DNA from: Anaeromyces robustus
Lineage: Eukaryota; Neocallimastigomycota; Neocallimastigomycetes; Neocallimastigales; Neocallimastigaceae
NCBI GenBank assembly: GCA_002104895.1
Contig: MCFG01000101.1
Location: forward strand, 52,501 to 116,500
Length of the DNA: 64,000 nucleotides
Reading direction: 5' to 3'
Below, piece by piece: positions 15,503-28,198 of this stretch. A program made the position numbers and the translations under genes. The notes below the pieces were generated by a model. The model worked only from the letters and a program-made list of their open reading frames with translations, was not told where the DNA came from and ran no database searches. Each line of letters begins with the position of its first letter. Position 1 is the first letter of the stretch.

Positions 15503-18500
15503 ATGATACCAGATGCTGACATTGATTATCAGTATTTAACTAATTTTAAAGTAAGTTTCTATATAGAATATAAAATACATATAGTTTTAAATGAATAGTC
15601 CATATTTTTTTTTATACAAACTAATTTTGTCATTCTCTATATATTATTATTATTTACTTGTATATATATATATATATATATATGTGTAATATTTTTGTAT
15701 TTTTCGTTCATTTAATAATTTACAATGCTAATATAGTTAATTGGTAAAGGCATATTTGGAGTTGTATATAAAGCCTCCTACTTGGTATATCAATATGAAA
15801 ACTATAAATTATTTTTATTTTATAAAAATGTTTTTTACTATAATATTTTTTAAAATTGACATAATAATTAAATTATATAAATATATACTTGTATAATATA
15901 AAAATGAAAATCAGGGAACTGATGTTGCCGTTAAAGAATGTCATCCCTTAATAAAACAATATGGCTTTGATTTTGAAAAAGTTTTCAATAGAGAAGTTAC
16001 AATTTTAAAGTAATATCATCTATATAAAATAATAATATAATTATAATTGTAAAAAGAAATAAAAAAATATAAACAATTAATATCAAATATTCATTCTTTT
16101 CAATACTTTATTATTATTATTATAATTACGATTATTATTGCCAACAGAGAATGTCGTCACCCTAATATTGTTCAAGTACTTTTTTTTTTCTAAAATTTAT
16201 TGACATATATATATACATTTTATATATAATATCAAACATTAAACATATTTATATATATCAATAGTATATGGGAACTTGTATTCATGAAGATAAATTCTAT
16301 ATTATTACTGAATATGTCAAGAATGATAATTTGAAAACTGTAATTAATGAATTATTATTTATTTATTTATTTATTTATTTATAATGATAATAGCAAATAA
16401 TAATTGTAATTCATTTAATTCCATTCTTTATAAAATAATATTATCATTTTATTATTAACAGTTTTTTTTTTTTTTTTTTTTTTTTTTATCTTTATATATA
16501 TATAAATTAAAAATGTTATATGAAAAATATAAAATTATAGTGGATAACTGAAAGAATAGACGAATTGCCATGGAAATTAAGAGTAAATTTTGCAATTGAT
16601 ATAGCCAGAGCTTTAGCATATCTTCATTCCAAAAATATTATGCATAGGTAATATTATTATTATTTATTATGAAATAATATATAATAATATATATATAGAT
16701 CATTATATTAATAATAATTTATAATTATTATATATATTGAACTTTATAAAAAAATTTTTTTTAAAAAATATATATATATCAAATATATAAATAAAATAGA
16801 GATATAAAACCTGAAAATATCCTTATAACCGAAAATGGTAGAGCAAAAATTTGTGATTTTGGTTTTTCTAGATTTGCCGCTAAAACCGAAGAAGAGAAAA
16901 GACGTTTAAGTTACTGTGGAACTGTAATAATATTTTTAAATTTTATGATTAATTATTATATTATTAAACCTTAAATATTATTAATAAAGTATAAATTATA
17001 TTAACTATCATTAATATATATATATATATATATTATAAAATATTATAATAATAATAATAGGAAACTTATATGGTAATAATAATATGATATATATATATAT
17101 ATTTTTATTTAACAATATATATATTTTTATTTAACAGTATGTATATAATACAATTATTATTAAATTATTATACTATATTTATTTTGTTATAAAAAATAAT
17201 TATATAATATATTAAAGGCTCCAGAAATTATTCTAGTAAGTACATTATTTCTTTAATTATTAACAAAAACTATAAAACTAATATTTTTTTTGTATAATAA
17301 ATATTAAATAATAATTAAATAATAGTGTATGGATTTTAATATGTCCATTGATATTTTTGGTAAGTAATATATTACATATATATAATATTATAAATATATA
17401 ATAATAAAATAATAAAAATATTAAATATATTATATTATATTATTCATTATATAAGGATATGGTATTATTCTATGTGAAATGATTGCAGGAAAACTTGCTG
17501 AAAAAGCATATAAAAGAAAAATACCAGGATTCGAAATTGATCCAGAAGATGTTTATCGTTATTCTGAAAAAGATCCATTCTGTCCTGAAGAATTTGTTAA
17601 ACTTGCTATTGATTGTGTAAAATATGAAGAAAATGAAAGACCATCTTGGAAAACAATTATTACTAAATTAAATGAAATTGATGAAAACATAGAAAATTCC
17701 TATAATATTGGAATCATTCCAGGTAACTTATTAAAATAATTATATGTTATATTTGTACATCTATATTAATTATATAATATTCATTATAATTATAATATAT
17801 TATAATACAATATAACAATATAATGAATTTTATAATATATTAATTAAAAAATTCATTATTAAATTAATATTTGATTATTACTAACAATAATATAGCTGCT
17901 GGTTTAATATCAAATGATTTCTTGATACCATTAAGTCCTTCTATTAAAGGACAATCTGGAAATACATCATTTGATGGTTTAACATCTGATAAAAAGACAA
18001 GTAGTGTCAAATCATTAAATATTGATACAGAAGAACTAAAAAATAAGCAAAGAAAAAAGTACAATGGTAGACCTACATCACCAGTATTAAATACTCGTCG
18101 TATGAGTAATCAATATTATTATTATTATGCTGTGAATAATCCAACAAATGATCAAAGAAAAAATATATATCGTCGTCTTCCAGTATACATCACCCCACCT
18201 TTAGAACATTCTTCCATAATTGCTATCCCAAAAGATATACCAAAACTTTCTTTAAGTTCACCTGAAATTTCTGATACTGAATTAACATCAACCCTTAAAA
18301 GAACTGAACAAACTATAATTTTATCACCTAATGATTATGAAGAAGAAGAAGAAGAAGAAGAAAAGAGAAAAAAGGAAAAAGAAGAAAAAGAAGAAAAAAA
18401 GGAAAAAGAATTAAAACAACAAGATAAACAACAACAATTAAATTCTTCTATTAATACTATCACTTCTTCTCCAAAAGATCAAAATAATAAAAATTTAGAT

Positions 18501-18974
18501 CTTTCTTTATTAACTATTAATTCTTCAAGTTTCACTTCAAATTCAAGTGATACTTCCTCCCCAACTACCTCACCTTCTTTAAATCCTTATAATTATAATT
18601 ATCTTAAAAATTATGCTATACTTAATAATGTAGATCAAATAATGAAAAATCAAGTTTATAATAATATTGTATTAGATAAAAGTCGTTCTACAATGGATAT
18701 GAAAACTAAAACAAAAATCGATGCTACTACTCACCTTATTCCTCCACCTGTTCCTCCAAAAGATAAGATAAAAAATAAAACCGTTAAAATTAATTCCACT
18801 CCAAAGCAAACTAGATATAATAATATGTTAGATCATGAGAATAGTAGTAGTAGTAGTAGTCTTGAAATTAGTGAAGATGAGGATCATATTACTAACTTAA
18901 AAGCATTTAAAAATAAAGATACAAATAAAATGAGCAAAGCTGGAAAATATAAAAGCTTGCCATCAATGAAAAAT

Positions 18975-19017
<43 letters not shown>

Positions 19018-19282
19018 TAAAATTAATTTAATTTACTAAAATACTAAAATCTTTGTTTTATATAAATATTTAATAATAATAAAAAATCATAATAAAAAGA
19101 TATAAGATTATATCCAAATGGTGTACAGAAGAGAAGAGAAAGTTTAATGTCCTTACAACAAAAAAAGCACCTTTCCAAAGGTAAAAAATATTAATAGAAT
19201 ATATATAAATTTAAAATTATATATATATATATATTTAAATATTATTCTATATTTTATATATAAATAAAAATTATTTATAACT

Positions 19283-19330
<48 letters not shown>

Positions 19331-19875
19331 CCATTATTATATTTTTTATAGTGTCTTTATCATATGATAATGATGAAACTTTAACTATGCCAGATAATAA
19401 TAATAAATCTTTCATTACACCATTACCAACTATTGAAGATATTTATAATCCAGGTAAAATAAAATAATCACATTTAATTAATTAATATAAAAATATATAT
19501 CTATAAAAGTATATATTGAATATTTATATATATATATATATTTATTCTAATATGAAAATATTTATTGTATTTTTTTTTTATTTTATTCATAGAAAAAGAA
19601 AAAATAACAGGAATACATCATAGATTTTCTATTAATAATATTCCATGTTTAGCTAAATGTAATGTTTGTCATAGGAGAATGTCATTAGTTAAACGTTATT
19701 TAGCTTGTGATGATTGTAGTAAGTATTTCTCTTTTTTTTTAATAGTGTTTATGAAATAATAATAATATTTTAATTTAATAATTAATTATAAATATTATAT
19801 ATAGATTTCCGTTGCCATGCAAAATGTTCATCACTCGCACCATTTTCTTGCACCTGTACTGACAGATCAAAATGA
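15503..19875 (+). CDS. Protein kinase (TKL-like) with C-terminal C1 zinc domain, 16 exons
   Basis: Exons: 15503-15550, 15737-15784, 15915-16009, 16148-16175, 16265-16339, 16541-16647, 16800-16923, 17061-17072, 17218-17235, 17326-17359, 17456-17722, 17896-18975, 19100-19180, 19352-19453, 19593-19718, 19805-19875; all phases agree, giving 771 residues. The kinase domain (about residues 14-270) has GKGIFGVVYKA, VAVKEC, HRDIKPEN, DFG and APE, so it should be active; the sequence style (GKGIFGVVYK, LAYLHSKNIMHRDIKPENIL) fits the TKL group. A Ser/Thr/Lys-rich linker of about 400 residues, with an acidic-basic Glu/Lys run and several PPxPP-like motifs, leads to a C1 domain: HHRF-x8-CLAKCNVC...CDDCNFRCHAKC, with the spacing of zinc-binding C1 fingers, ending CTCTDRSK. 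C1 domains bind diacylglycerol or act as protein docking sites. Family-level substrate is not predictable. Confidence 0.88.
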
Positions 19876-19908
19876 AAAAAATGAAATATATATAAAAGAA
19901 TATAATTC

Positions 19909-19944
<36 letters not shown>

Positions 19945-20527
19945 AAGAAAGAAAGAAAGGAAAAAGAAAGGAAGGAATCGAAAAGAAATAGACAGAAAAA
20001 TAAAAAGTAGAATAAAAAAAAAAACATTGGAACTATTTTTCTATTCTTTTTTTTTTTTTTTTTTAACACTTTTCAATTACATTTACACTCTCATTAAAAG
20101 CATATATTATAAAAATTTAATATAAATTTTGTTTTATATTAAATTTTGTTTATATAGTATATAGTACTTTTTAAAAACAATATAAAAAAAATAAGGAAAA
20201 AAAAGAAATGAAAGGAAATAATTAAAGAAAAAGAAAAAAATTCATTAATTAACATAAAAGCTAAACAAAAAAAAAAGAGCTTTTTCTAAAGTGTACATTA
20301 ATAACTTCAAACCCTTTATGTACACAAAATATTTTTTTAAAAAAAATAATAATAATAATCTAAAACATTAATTATCATTAATGGTCAATATTTTAAAAAA
20401 ATTTTTTTTTATTTTACTTCCTTTTATTGACCATCTTATTCTTTTTTCTTTTTCTTTTTTAATTCTAATATTTTTTTATTTTAATTTTTCTTATATTTCC
20501 TTTTTTAATCCTTAAATCAAAATAATT

Positions 20528-20561
<34 letters not shown>

Positions 20562-20697
20562 ATCTTTATAAAAAAATCTTTTTTAATTCATTATATATAA
20601 AAAAGAGTCTATAAACAATAATAATTATATCATATATTTATATCTCAATTATCTTATTTAAAAAAAAAATTTAAAAAAAAAAAAAAATCGAAAATCA

Positions 20698-20731
<34 letters not shown>

Positions 20732-21547
20732 ATAATAATAATAATAATATAATAATAATAATAATAATAATAATAAACAATAATAAATTAATATAGAGTA
20801 TAAAAAAAAATGAATATTTTTTATTTAGATTTATATTATTTTTTGATATATATTTTTATATATATCTTTATAAAATATTTAATTATTTTAGTGTTTTACT
20901 TTTTTACATTTTACTACCCATTTACACTTAGACTTTATACTTCTTATATTTACTATTTACTCTTTACTTTTATATAATATTAAAAAATATTTTATATAGT
21001 AAGGAAATAACTATATATATAAAACTAAAGAATAATATTATTCATTAATATTATTTCTTTTTTTTTTTAACAATGTTATAATGATAATAGTAATAATAAT
21101 AATATTAATAATATAATAAGAATAAGAATAATAATTGTTGATATTTTGTATATTTATATAAAATATATTCCATTTTTTTATTAAACACACAATTTAATAT
21201 TTTAAAAAAGAAAAACACAAATTGATTTCTATATTTTATATATTTTCTTTTATTTAATTCTATTTATTTATTTATTTATTATTTTATATTACATATATAT
21301 TATATATATTATAAAAATATATTTAAATATTAATATTATTATTATTATTATTTTTATTAATTGATTTTAATAAATTAATAGATATGACACTTTGTTTTTA
21401 ATTCTATATAGAAATAATCTATACTAACATGAAAAGAGATAGAATTTTTAATACATAAAATAAAATAATGGATAACGGTATAACGAATAATAAATGATAC
21501 AATTACTATATAATTTATTTAATTTATTGAATTTGAATAAAATGATT
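19876..21547. other. Intergenic, convergent 3' ends
   Basis: Poly-A and poly-T runs (for example 20530-20559, 20700-20728), (ATA)n runs and no coding texture. The Lys-rich frame that continues past the kinase stop at 19875 is the A-rich 3' untranslated region. Confidence 0.65.
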
Positions 21548-21757
21548 TTAAAGTTTTGAAGTTTCAATTTTATTAATAATAACTTCTAAAACTCCATTTT
21601 CCATTTTAGCTTGAATATCATCAAGATTAGCATCTTCTGGTAATGTAAAAGATCTTGAAAATTTACCATAACTACATTCAATCATATTATATTTTCTTTT
21701 TTCATTATTCTTCTTCAGTTTCCACTTTTTCAGTGGATTCTTCAATATTTGCTTCTT

Positions 21758-21791
<34 letters not shown>

Positions 21792-21811
21792 TTCTTTTTC
21801 TTCATCATCAT
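21548..21811 (-). pseudogene. Small heat-shock protein (HSP20) remnant, C-terminal half
   Basis: The last 45 or so residues match the C-terminal half of an alpha-crystallin domain: YGKFSRSFTLPEDANLDDI, then AKMENGVLEVIINK, the A-x-x-x-NGVL signature of the family, which forms the ATP-independent chaperone fold. The N-terminal half of the domain is missing; upstream is a poly-Lys run from an A-tract. Just before the conserved part, another frame reads as an acidic stretch (EANIEESTEKVETEEE) typical of an insert in such proteins, so the frame appears shifted between the two. No matching exon lies in the next 500 bases. A truncated gene decayed by frameshift and A-tract expansion is the simplest reading. 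Confidence 0.65.
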
Positions 21812-23137
21812 TATTATTATTATTATAAAATATTAATAATTTTTATTTCAACATTTTTTATTAAGTTTTTAAGTTGTATTTATATTAAAATTTTGTCACA
21901 CCCTCATATATAAAAACATAATTCATAATTAAATATTTAGAATAGAAAAAAGATTTTTTACATCTTAATTCTATAATAATTATTAAATATAATTTTATGA
22001 AAAAATTTTTTGTCAAGTTTTTTTATTCTTTACAGTAATTAATAAATATAATAATTATTAATCATCAAATAAATAATGTAGATTATGAACAATTTTGTAG
22101 AATGTAATACATAATTATTATAGAAACTTAAAGAATAATTTATTGTAGTTATGTGTATATAAGAAAAAAAATCTAAAAAAATACACCAAGGTTTTAGTAA
22201 AATTATTATAAATATTATTAATTATTATAACTCTTTTTTATATCATAAATAACTTTCTACTATCTTTAAATTATTGTTATCTATTAATCATAAACTATTA
22301 TTAAAACATACTTTTCTATTATTAAAAAAAAAAACTTATAAAGAATAAAAAATAAGCATATTTATTAATAATATTCTATATTTATTATATTTATATAGAT
22401 TTTTCATATACAATAATATTTAGCATAAAATATAATATAATAAAATATCAATAAAAAAAAACGACTCGAAATAATAATTATAATGAAAAAATATATAACA
22501 TTTTCATTTCTTTTTTTTTTTTTTAATATATATTTTATTTTTATTTACAATATTAAAATATACATTTTAATATATGTATAATATAAAAAACATATATATA
22601 CATATATAAAATATATAAAAATATTTATATTTTTTCAATAATTTAATTTTTATAATTTAAGATTTTTTCTATGAAAATGAACTAATGGTAAATATAATGT
22701 AAAAAAAAAAATCTATTAGTTGCTATCATAATTCATATAAAAATAGTTTTGATTTTTTTTTATTTCATTTCTTCTTTTCTACTATATCTTTATAAATGAA
22801 ATAATGATCTTTTTCTTTTCCTTTTTTTCTTTATATAGTTACTGTTATTATTTATATTCATCCATAGTTTTTCTTTTTCCTTTGTTATTATTTTCACTAT
22901 GTTATTTTTATTATTGTAATTCTTTCTTTAAAATAATAAAAAATTCTCTAATTTCTTCTTTAAATATTTATTGTCGTTTCATTTGTTAATGATAAATAAT
23001 TATTATTGAAAGAAAAAAAAGGATAGTCTTTTCTTTACACAGTTATATGAATGAATTTTACACTATTGATTTTATTTAAAAATATAAAAAAAAAAAAATA
23101 TTATTATTAATATTATTATTATTATTATTTTAAATTA
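21812..23137. other. Intergenic, no gene seen
   Basis: Plain A/T sequence. 22680-23000 is slightly richer in C on the plus strand (CTTTTTC runs) and lies just past the ELOF1 stop; the open frame at 22804-22989 is Phe/Ser/Tyr low complexity and probably not real. Confidence 0.6.
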
Positions 23138-24268
23138 TTAAATTTCTTGTTTGGTATAAAATATTCCATGATATTTAAAATAATAATATTGATAATTACT
23201 TGATCCTGGATTTAACTCTTCACAAGCATCTATTTATAAAAAAATGTATGTATAAATTATATATATTTAAAAGCATAGTAAATTTTTATTAAAATAATAT
23301 AAAAAAAAAAAATTAGTCATTTTTTTAAATTTTTTTTTTTTTCAAAATTTCATTTTATTCAACTATGTTATTTATACATAATTAAATATATGATAAAACG
23401 TATAAAACATTGATATATTACCAATCCAATCTGAATAGACATCAATAGGATGACTCAATGCTAATATATTTATTATAATAATAATAAAAGTTAAAATTGA
23501 AAATTAATAATAGTAATAATAATAACAATATTTAAATTAAATACACAATATATATATATATCAAACATTATAAACATAATATATTTACAATTAATAGGAC
23601 TTTGATAATTCGCACCACATACACGACATTTCAATTCACCAACTTTTGTTTCTTGAATCCTATAATTGTATCATGTGTTTTTGAAAAGGATTTTAGATTG
23701 ATTATTATATTAATTTATTATTGATTATTGTAATTATTTAAATTTAAACATTTATTTATTCATTTATTTATTTAGTCAGTTATTTATAATTATTGTTATT
23801 GTTGTTGTTATTATTATATTATTAGAATTGTAAGATAAAAAAATGAATAATATATATGATAATCCATAAAATCATTTATAATTTAAGTAAATACATTAAA
23901 TGTTTTGTAAAAAATATTGTAGAAAAAGTTTTTAATAAAAATGTATATATAATAAAATATAATAATATATATAAATATTTTTAATAAAAAACAGTAAAAC
24001 AATAAACAATAAAAAATGGGGTTTATAATTTTAAATTTAAAAAAAAAAAATAAAAATATGAAATATTAGTAAATTTTCAATTATATTTTTTTTATATTAA
24101 AAAAACTAGAACAATATAAATATATATTATGTAATTTTTATATAAATAGATTCTTACATTTTAACACTAATAGATTTTTCATGGTTACAAAATAAGCAAT
24201 TAAATTGTGTATCAAGGACCGGCTTCTTTCTTACGACAGCCTTTCTCTTAGCCTTTCTTTTACCCATA
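23138..24268 (-). CDS. ELF1: Transcription elongation factor 1 (ELOF1/Elf1), 4 exons, one extra base in exon 1
   Basis: Small zinc-ribbon protein that travels with RNA polymerase II. Exons: 24158-24268, 23589-23659, 23422-23460, 23138-23229. The protein opens MGKRKAKRK, the basic N-terminus of the family, continues [20 protein letters not shown], then [16 protein letters not shown] and [18 protein letters not shown] and CRVC are the zinc cysteines. The ATG frame and the downstream frame differ by one base: forward 24240-24242 reads CCC where CC would keep the frame (around KRKA). All other exon phases agree, so this is either a sequence error or a true frameshift. The C-terminus carries about 26 residues beyond the usual end ([20 protein letters not shown] and on). 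Length without the extra base is about 103 residues; typical ELOF1 is near 83. Confidence 0.85.
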
Positions 24269-25385
24269 TTGTTTTATATATTATTTATAATTTCTTTTCT
24301 AAATAACAAAAAATTTAAAAAAAAAATTATATATGAAAAAATTTTCTTTTCCTTTTTATTGGTAAATTTTTTTAAATTTTTATTAAATAATATTTTTTTT
24401 TAAAAAAAAAAAAAAGAAAAAATGGAAAAAAAAATATTGTCCATAATCTATATATATTATCAAATGATATATCAGCCACATGATTTTATGTATACATCGA
24501 TGAAAATTAAATATTATAATTACCTATATTTTTAATATTTAATATCTATTTATATCTTTTATTATATCTTAATTATGTATTAATATAAAAATATAAAAAT
24601 AAACAAATGATTTTAATTTAAATTCGCCACAAATCATTTTTACGAAATATAAATGAACAATTTAAATATAGAATATATAAATATATTAATAGAAATGAAT
24701 GAATATATTCTTTAAAATAAATAAATTATTAATATAAAATTAAATAGATAATTTTCAAAATATTAACCATTTTGTTATAAGCTATATATAATATAGAAAG
24801 AACATAACTTATATGTAAAATATATGTAAATATATATAATTAATAATAGTAATAATAATAAAATTAAAATATCATATAAAGATGGAAGTGTATCACAAAT
24901 AATAAAATAATATAGTTATATAGTTTTTTTTTTTTTTTTTTTTTTTTAATATAAAACTATTACTAATAAAAATTATTAATTATTATTTTTTATAATAAAA
25001 TTATATTAAACTTATAAACTTATATACTTCTTTTTTTTTTTTTTTCACTCCAATATTACAGAAAAATTAAAAATATTTAAATATTTGTACTTTCAAAAAT
25101 AAATAGTATATATAAAAGTTCAGTCAAAGAATTTCAAAAAAAAATTATATATAAATACTAGACAAATATAAAAAAAAAACTTTAATTAATTTTAATCATT
25201 TATTAATAATAATGAACTAATTTTATTATAAAAAATATTTTTTTTTTAAAAGAAAAAAAAAATAAAAAAAAAAAAATAATGGTATCATTTTAAATTAACA
25301 AAATTAAATCATTTAAATAATTAAATAAATATATATAAAAGTTAAAGAAAAATAAAAATAAAAAAAAAAATAGAAAATAGTAATA
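24269..25385. other. Intergenic, no gene seen
   Basis: Upstream of ELOF1 and downstream of CSM3. A/T homopolymers and AT repeats only; a T run at about 24926-24947. Confidence 0.65.
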
Positions 25386-26796
25386 TTAAATTGATAATGG
25401 TTGTTGTTCTTGTTGTTCTTGTTGTTCTTGTTGTTGTTGTTGTTGCTGACGTTGTCTTTCTAATGCTTCCTTTTTTTGACGAAGTTTTTGAAGAGCACGT
25501 TCACGATTAGCTTTAATGAAAGCACGTTCTTCTTCAGTTAATGGATGAGAAAGTCTTGATAATGGTGGATGAGAAGAAGTATTATTATCTTGACTAGAAT
25601 TATTAAAAAATGACATTGATGACATACCTAAATTAAATGTATCATGATTATTGATATTATTGTTATTGTTATTATTGATAGTAGTAGTAGTAGTAACAGT
25701 ATTAATGGAATCAATATTCATTGTAGTATTGGTATTAATATCATTATCGGTATTGGTATTACTAGATTCATCATTATTTCTTATGATACCAGATTCATTA
25801 TATTCATTAGTTTCATATTTACGTTTATATCTATTAGCTTCTTTCCAAGTACTATAGGCAATCTTTATAATATACATTGTATATATTATAATTAATGAAA
25901 ATAAAATTATTGATAGAATTAATATCAATTATATATATTATATAGTATATATACAAAGAAAAAAAATTTTTTTTTTCTTACTCTTAATCTTTTTTCACTA
26001 CAGAGTTTTTCAGTACGTTCTATTATAGATTTAAAAGTTAAACGTGGATATAAGTTATGTCCCCAAAGTTGATACACATTAATTAAACGACTTAAATTTT
26101 CTTTCTTTTATATATAAGTATAAATATAAATATTTAATTTATATAAACAAGTTAAAAAAAAAAATCATTAATTATGAAAATAAAAATTAATAATGAATAA
26201 AAAAAAATAAAATTGAATATTAATAAAAAAAAATAAAAATAAAATTTAAATTAAATTGAATTGAATTGGTAGTATAGAAACCATTGAGATTGAAAAAAAA
26301 AAATAAATTCGAAAATATATAACAAAAAATTATATTGAAATTTATTATTATATGAGAATAAAAATTTTTATGATATATTACTTCATGTCCTTTTCCTCTT
26401 TTAAATGACGTTTTTGATAAAAGTGTTTGTAATTTTATTAAACCATTTTCAGATAATAAACTATACAAATACAATATAAATAGATATATAATATAAATAA
26501 TAAAAAAAAATTAAGAATATTATTATTAACAGATATTCAATTCTTATAATATAGTAAATTCATTCATTTATTATAAATAAAATAAAATATAATAAAATTT
26601 ACACATTAGAGTCAAGTTTTGGTATATTTTTACGAATTATTTTTCTTTTTGGGGCAGCAGCTTCTTGACCATTAGCTGGAGTATTTTCCCCTTGATTATT
26701 ATTTTCTACAACTGTAACTTCTTCATTTTCGGTATCAGTTTCTGATATATCTTCAAAACCAAATATATTTTCTATAGTTTCATCATTATCATTCAT
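25386..26796 (-). CDS. CSM3: Replication fork protection complex subunit CSM3/TIPIN (Swi3 domain), 4 exons
   Basis: Partner of Tof1/Timeless; together they stabilise paused replication forks and support the S-phase checkpoint. Exons: 26603-26796, 26382-26460, 25982-26104, 25386-25862, phases consistent, 290 residues. The acidic N-terminus leads into the Swi3 domain (about residues 50-140): KRKIIRKNIPKLDSNVLLSE, then LLSKTSFKRGKGHE, then LINVYQLWGHNLYPRLTFKS and IIERTEKLCSEKRLR, matching the conserved PKLD..RL...GL, KGKGHE and L.W.H.L.P...F blocks. The first part of exon 4 gives YSTWKEANRYKRKYE. The tail is Asn/Thr-rich, then a charged helix (LTEEERAFIKANRERALQKL) and a Gln/Glu run. An apparent membrane segment just before exon 4 is intron sequence. 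Confidence 0.87.
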
Positions 26797-27116
26797 TTTG
26801 AAGAATATTAAAAGAAAAAAATAAAAAATTATCCAACTAAAATAAATAAATATAATATATAAAAACTCCTTTTATTCTTTAAATATATTGTTTTAATTTC
26901 ATTTATATTGCTTTAATTTCTTATTGATTTTTTTTTATTTTTTAATAATAATTTAAAATTAATTAAAATTAAGAAAAAAAAATATCTTATAATACATAAA
27001 TATATTTTTACTTTAATTAAAAAAAAATTCATATTTATGTATATTTTTAATTATATAAAAAAAAACAATTGTCCATTTTTTTTATTATTTTTAGTTATTT
27101 TATTTATATATATATT
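26797..27116. other. Intergenic upstream of CSM3
   Basis: A/T-only spacer between the CSM3 start and the inverted-repeat block; no motif recognised. Confidence 0.55.
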
Positions 27117-27240
27117 TATTTATTCATTTATTAATTGATTTATTTATTAATTGATTTATTTATATATTTATTTATTATTTATTTATTTATTTATTTAAAT
27201 CCTAATCTTTTATAAATAATGTTACACATAATTTTAACTT
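27117..27240 (+). repeat. Inverted repeat B, left copy
   Basis: 124 bases that recur in reverse orientation at 27683-27802. The copies differ only by one ATTT unit in a microsatellite stretch (124 versus 120 bases). It includes the sequence CCTAATCTTTTATAAATAAT. No coding texture. Confidence 0.9.
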
Positions 27241-27243
27241 ATC

Positions 27244-27639
27244 TTAAACAGTTAGAATAAAAACGAACACTATTACTAATCATCATATTTTAAATTATTG
27301 ATTGTTTAAAAAATAATTTGCTATATATTATTATTTTAGTAAAAAATATAGAATAATCATAATACTAATATCTATTTTTTTTCTTTTGCTTTTAATGGCT
27401 ACAGTCTGTTGCAAATATTAAAAAATAATACATTTTTTTAATAAGAATTAAGTTGAAACATAAATATAAGAATAATAATAATTGAAAAAACAATTATTCG
27501 GTTATAAATATCTTCTTTTCGATAATAAAGTATTTAAATTATAAGAAAATGAATACTTCATATATTCATAATTTATCTTGTAAATAAAAAAAATTCTTTA
27601 AAAAGAATATCAAGTTAACAATTTTGATTTATATTTATA
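27244..27639 (+). repeat. Inverted repeat A, left copy
   Basis: 396 bases, reverse-complemented at 27803-28198. I compared the two copies line by line and saw no difference. The copies carry more C and G than the flanks (for example AATGGCTACAGTCTGTTGC) but no open frame of note. Confidence 0.92.
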
Positions 27640-27682
27640 ATATAAAAATCCAAAAAGGTATTTTTTTTTTCATTTTTAAGAA

Positions 27683-27802
27683 AAGTTAAAATTATGTGTA
27701 ACATTATTTATAAAAGATTAGGATTTAAATAAATAAATAAATAATAAATAAATATATAAATAAATCAATTAATAAATAAATCAATTAATAAATGAATAAA
27801 TA
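27683..27802 (-). repeat. Inverted repeat B', right copy
   Basis: Reverse complement of 27117-27240, one ATTT unit shorter. It ends exactly one base before copy A' begins. The 43 bases at 27640-27682 separate A from B'. Confidence 0.9.
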
Positions 27803-28198
27803 TATAAATATAAATCAAAATTGTTAACTTGATATTCTTTTTAAAGAATTTTTTTTATTTACAAGATAAATTATGAATATATGAAGTATTCATTTTCTTA
27901 TAATTTAAATACTTTATTATCGAAAAGAAGATATTTATAACCGAATAATTGTTTTTTCAATTATTATTATTCTTATATTTATGTTTCAACTTAATTCTTA
28001 TTAAAAAAATGTATTATTTTTTAATATTTGCAACAGACTGTAGCCATTAAAAGCAAAAGAAAAAAAATAGATATTAGTATTATGATTATTCTATATTTTT
28101 TACTAAAATAATAATATATAGCAAATTATTTTTTAAACAATCAATAATTTAAAATATGATGATTAGTAATAGTGTTCGTTTTTATTCTAACTGTTTAA
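27803..28198 (-). repeat. Inverted repeat A', right copy
   Basis: Reverse complement of 27244-27639, same length, no difference seen. The order along the strand is B-A-spacer-B'-A', not the B-A-spacer-A'-B' of an ordinary inverted duplication. Confidence 0.92.

Noticed and set aside
25863-25928. N-terminal membrane segment on the protein at 25386
   Set aside because: The Met-Ile-Leu-rich stretch is intron 3 of CSM3/TIPIN; exon 4 starts at 25862 in phase with exon 3.
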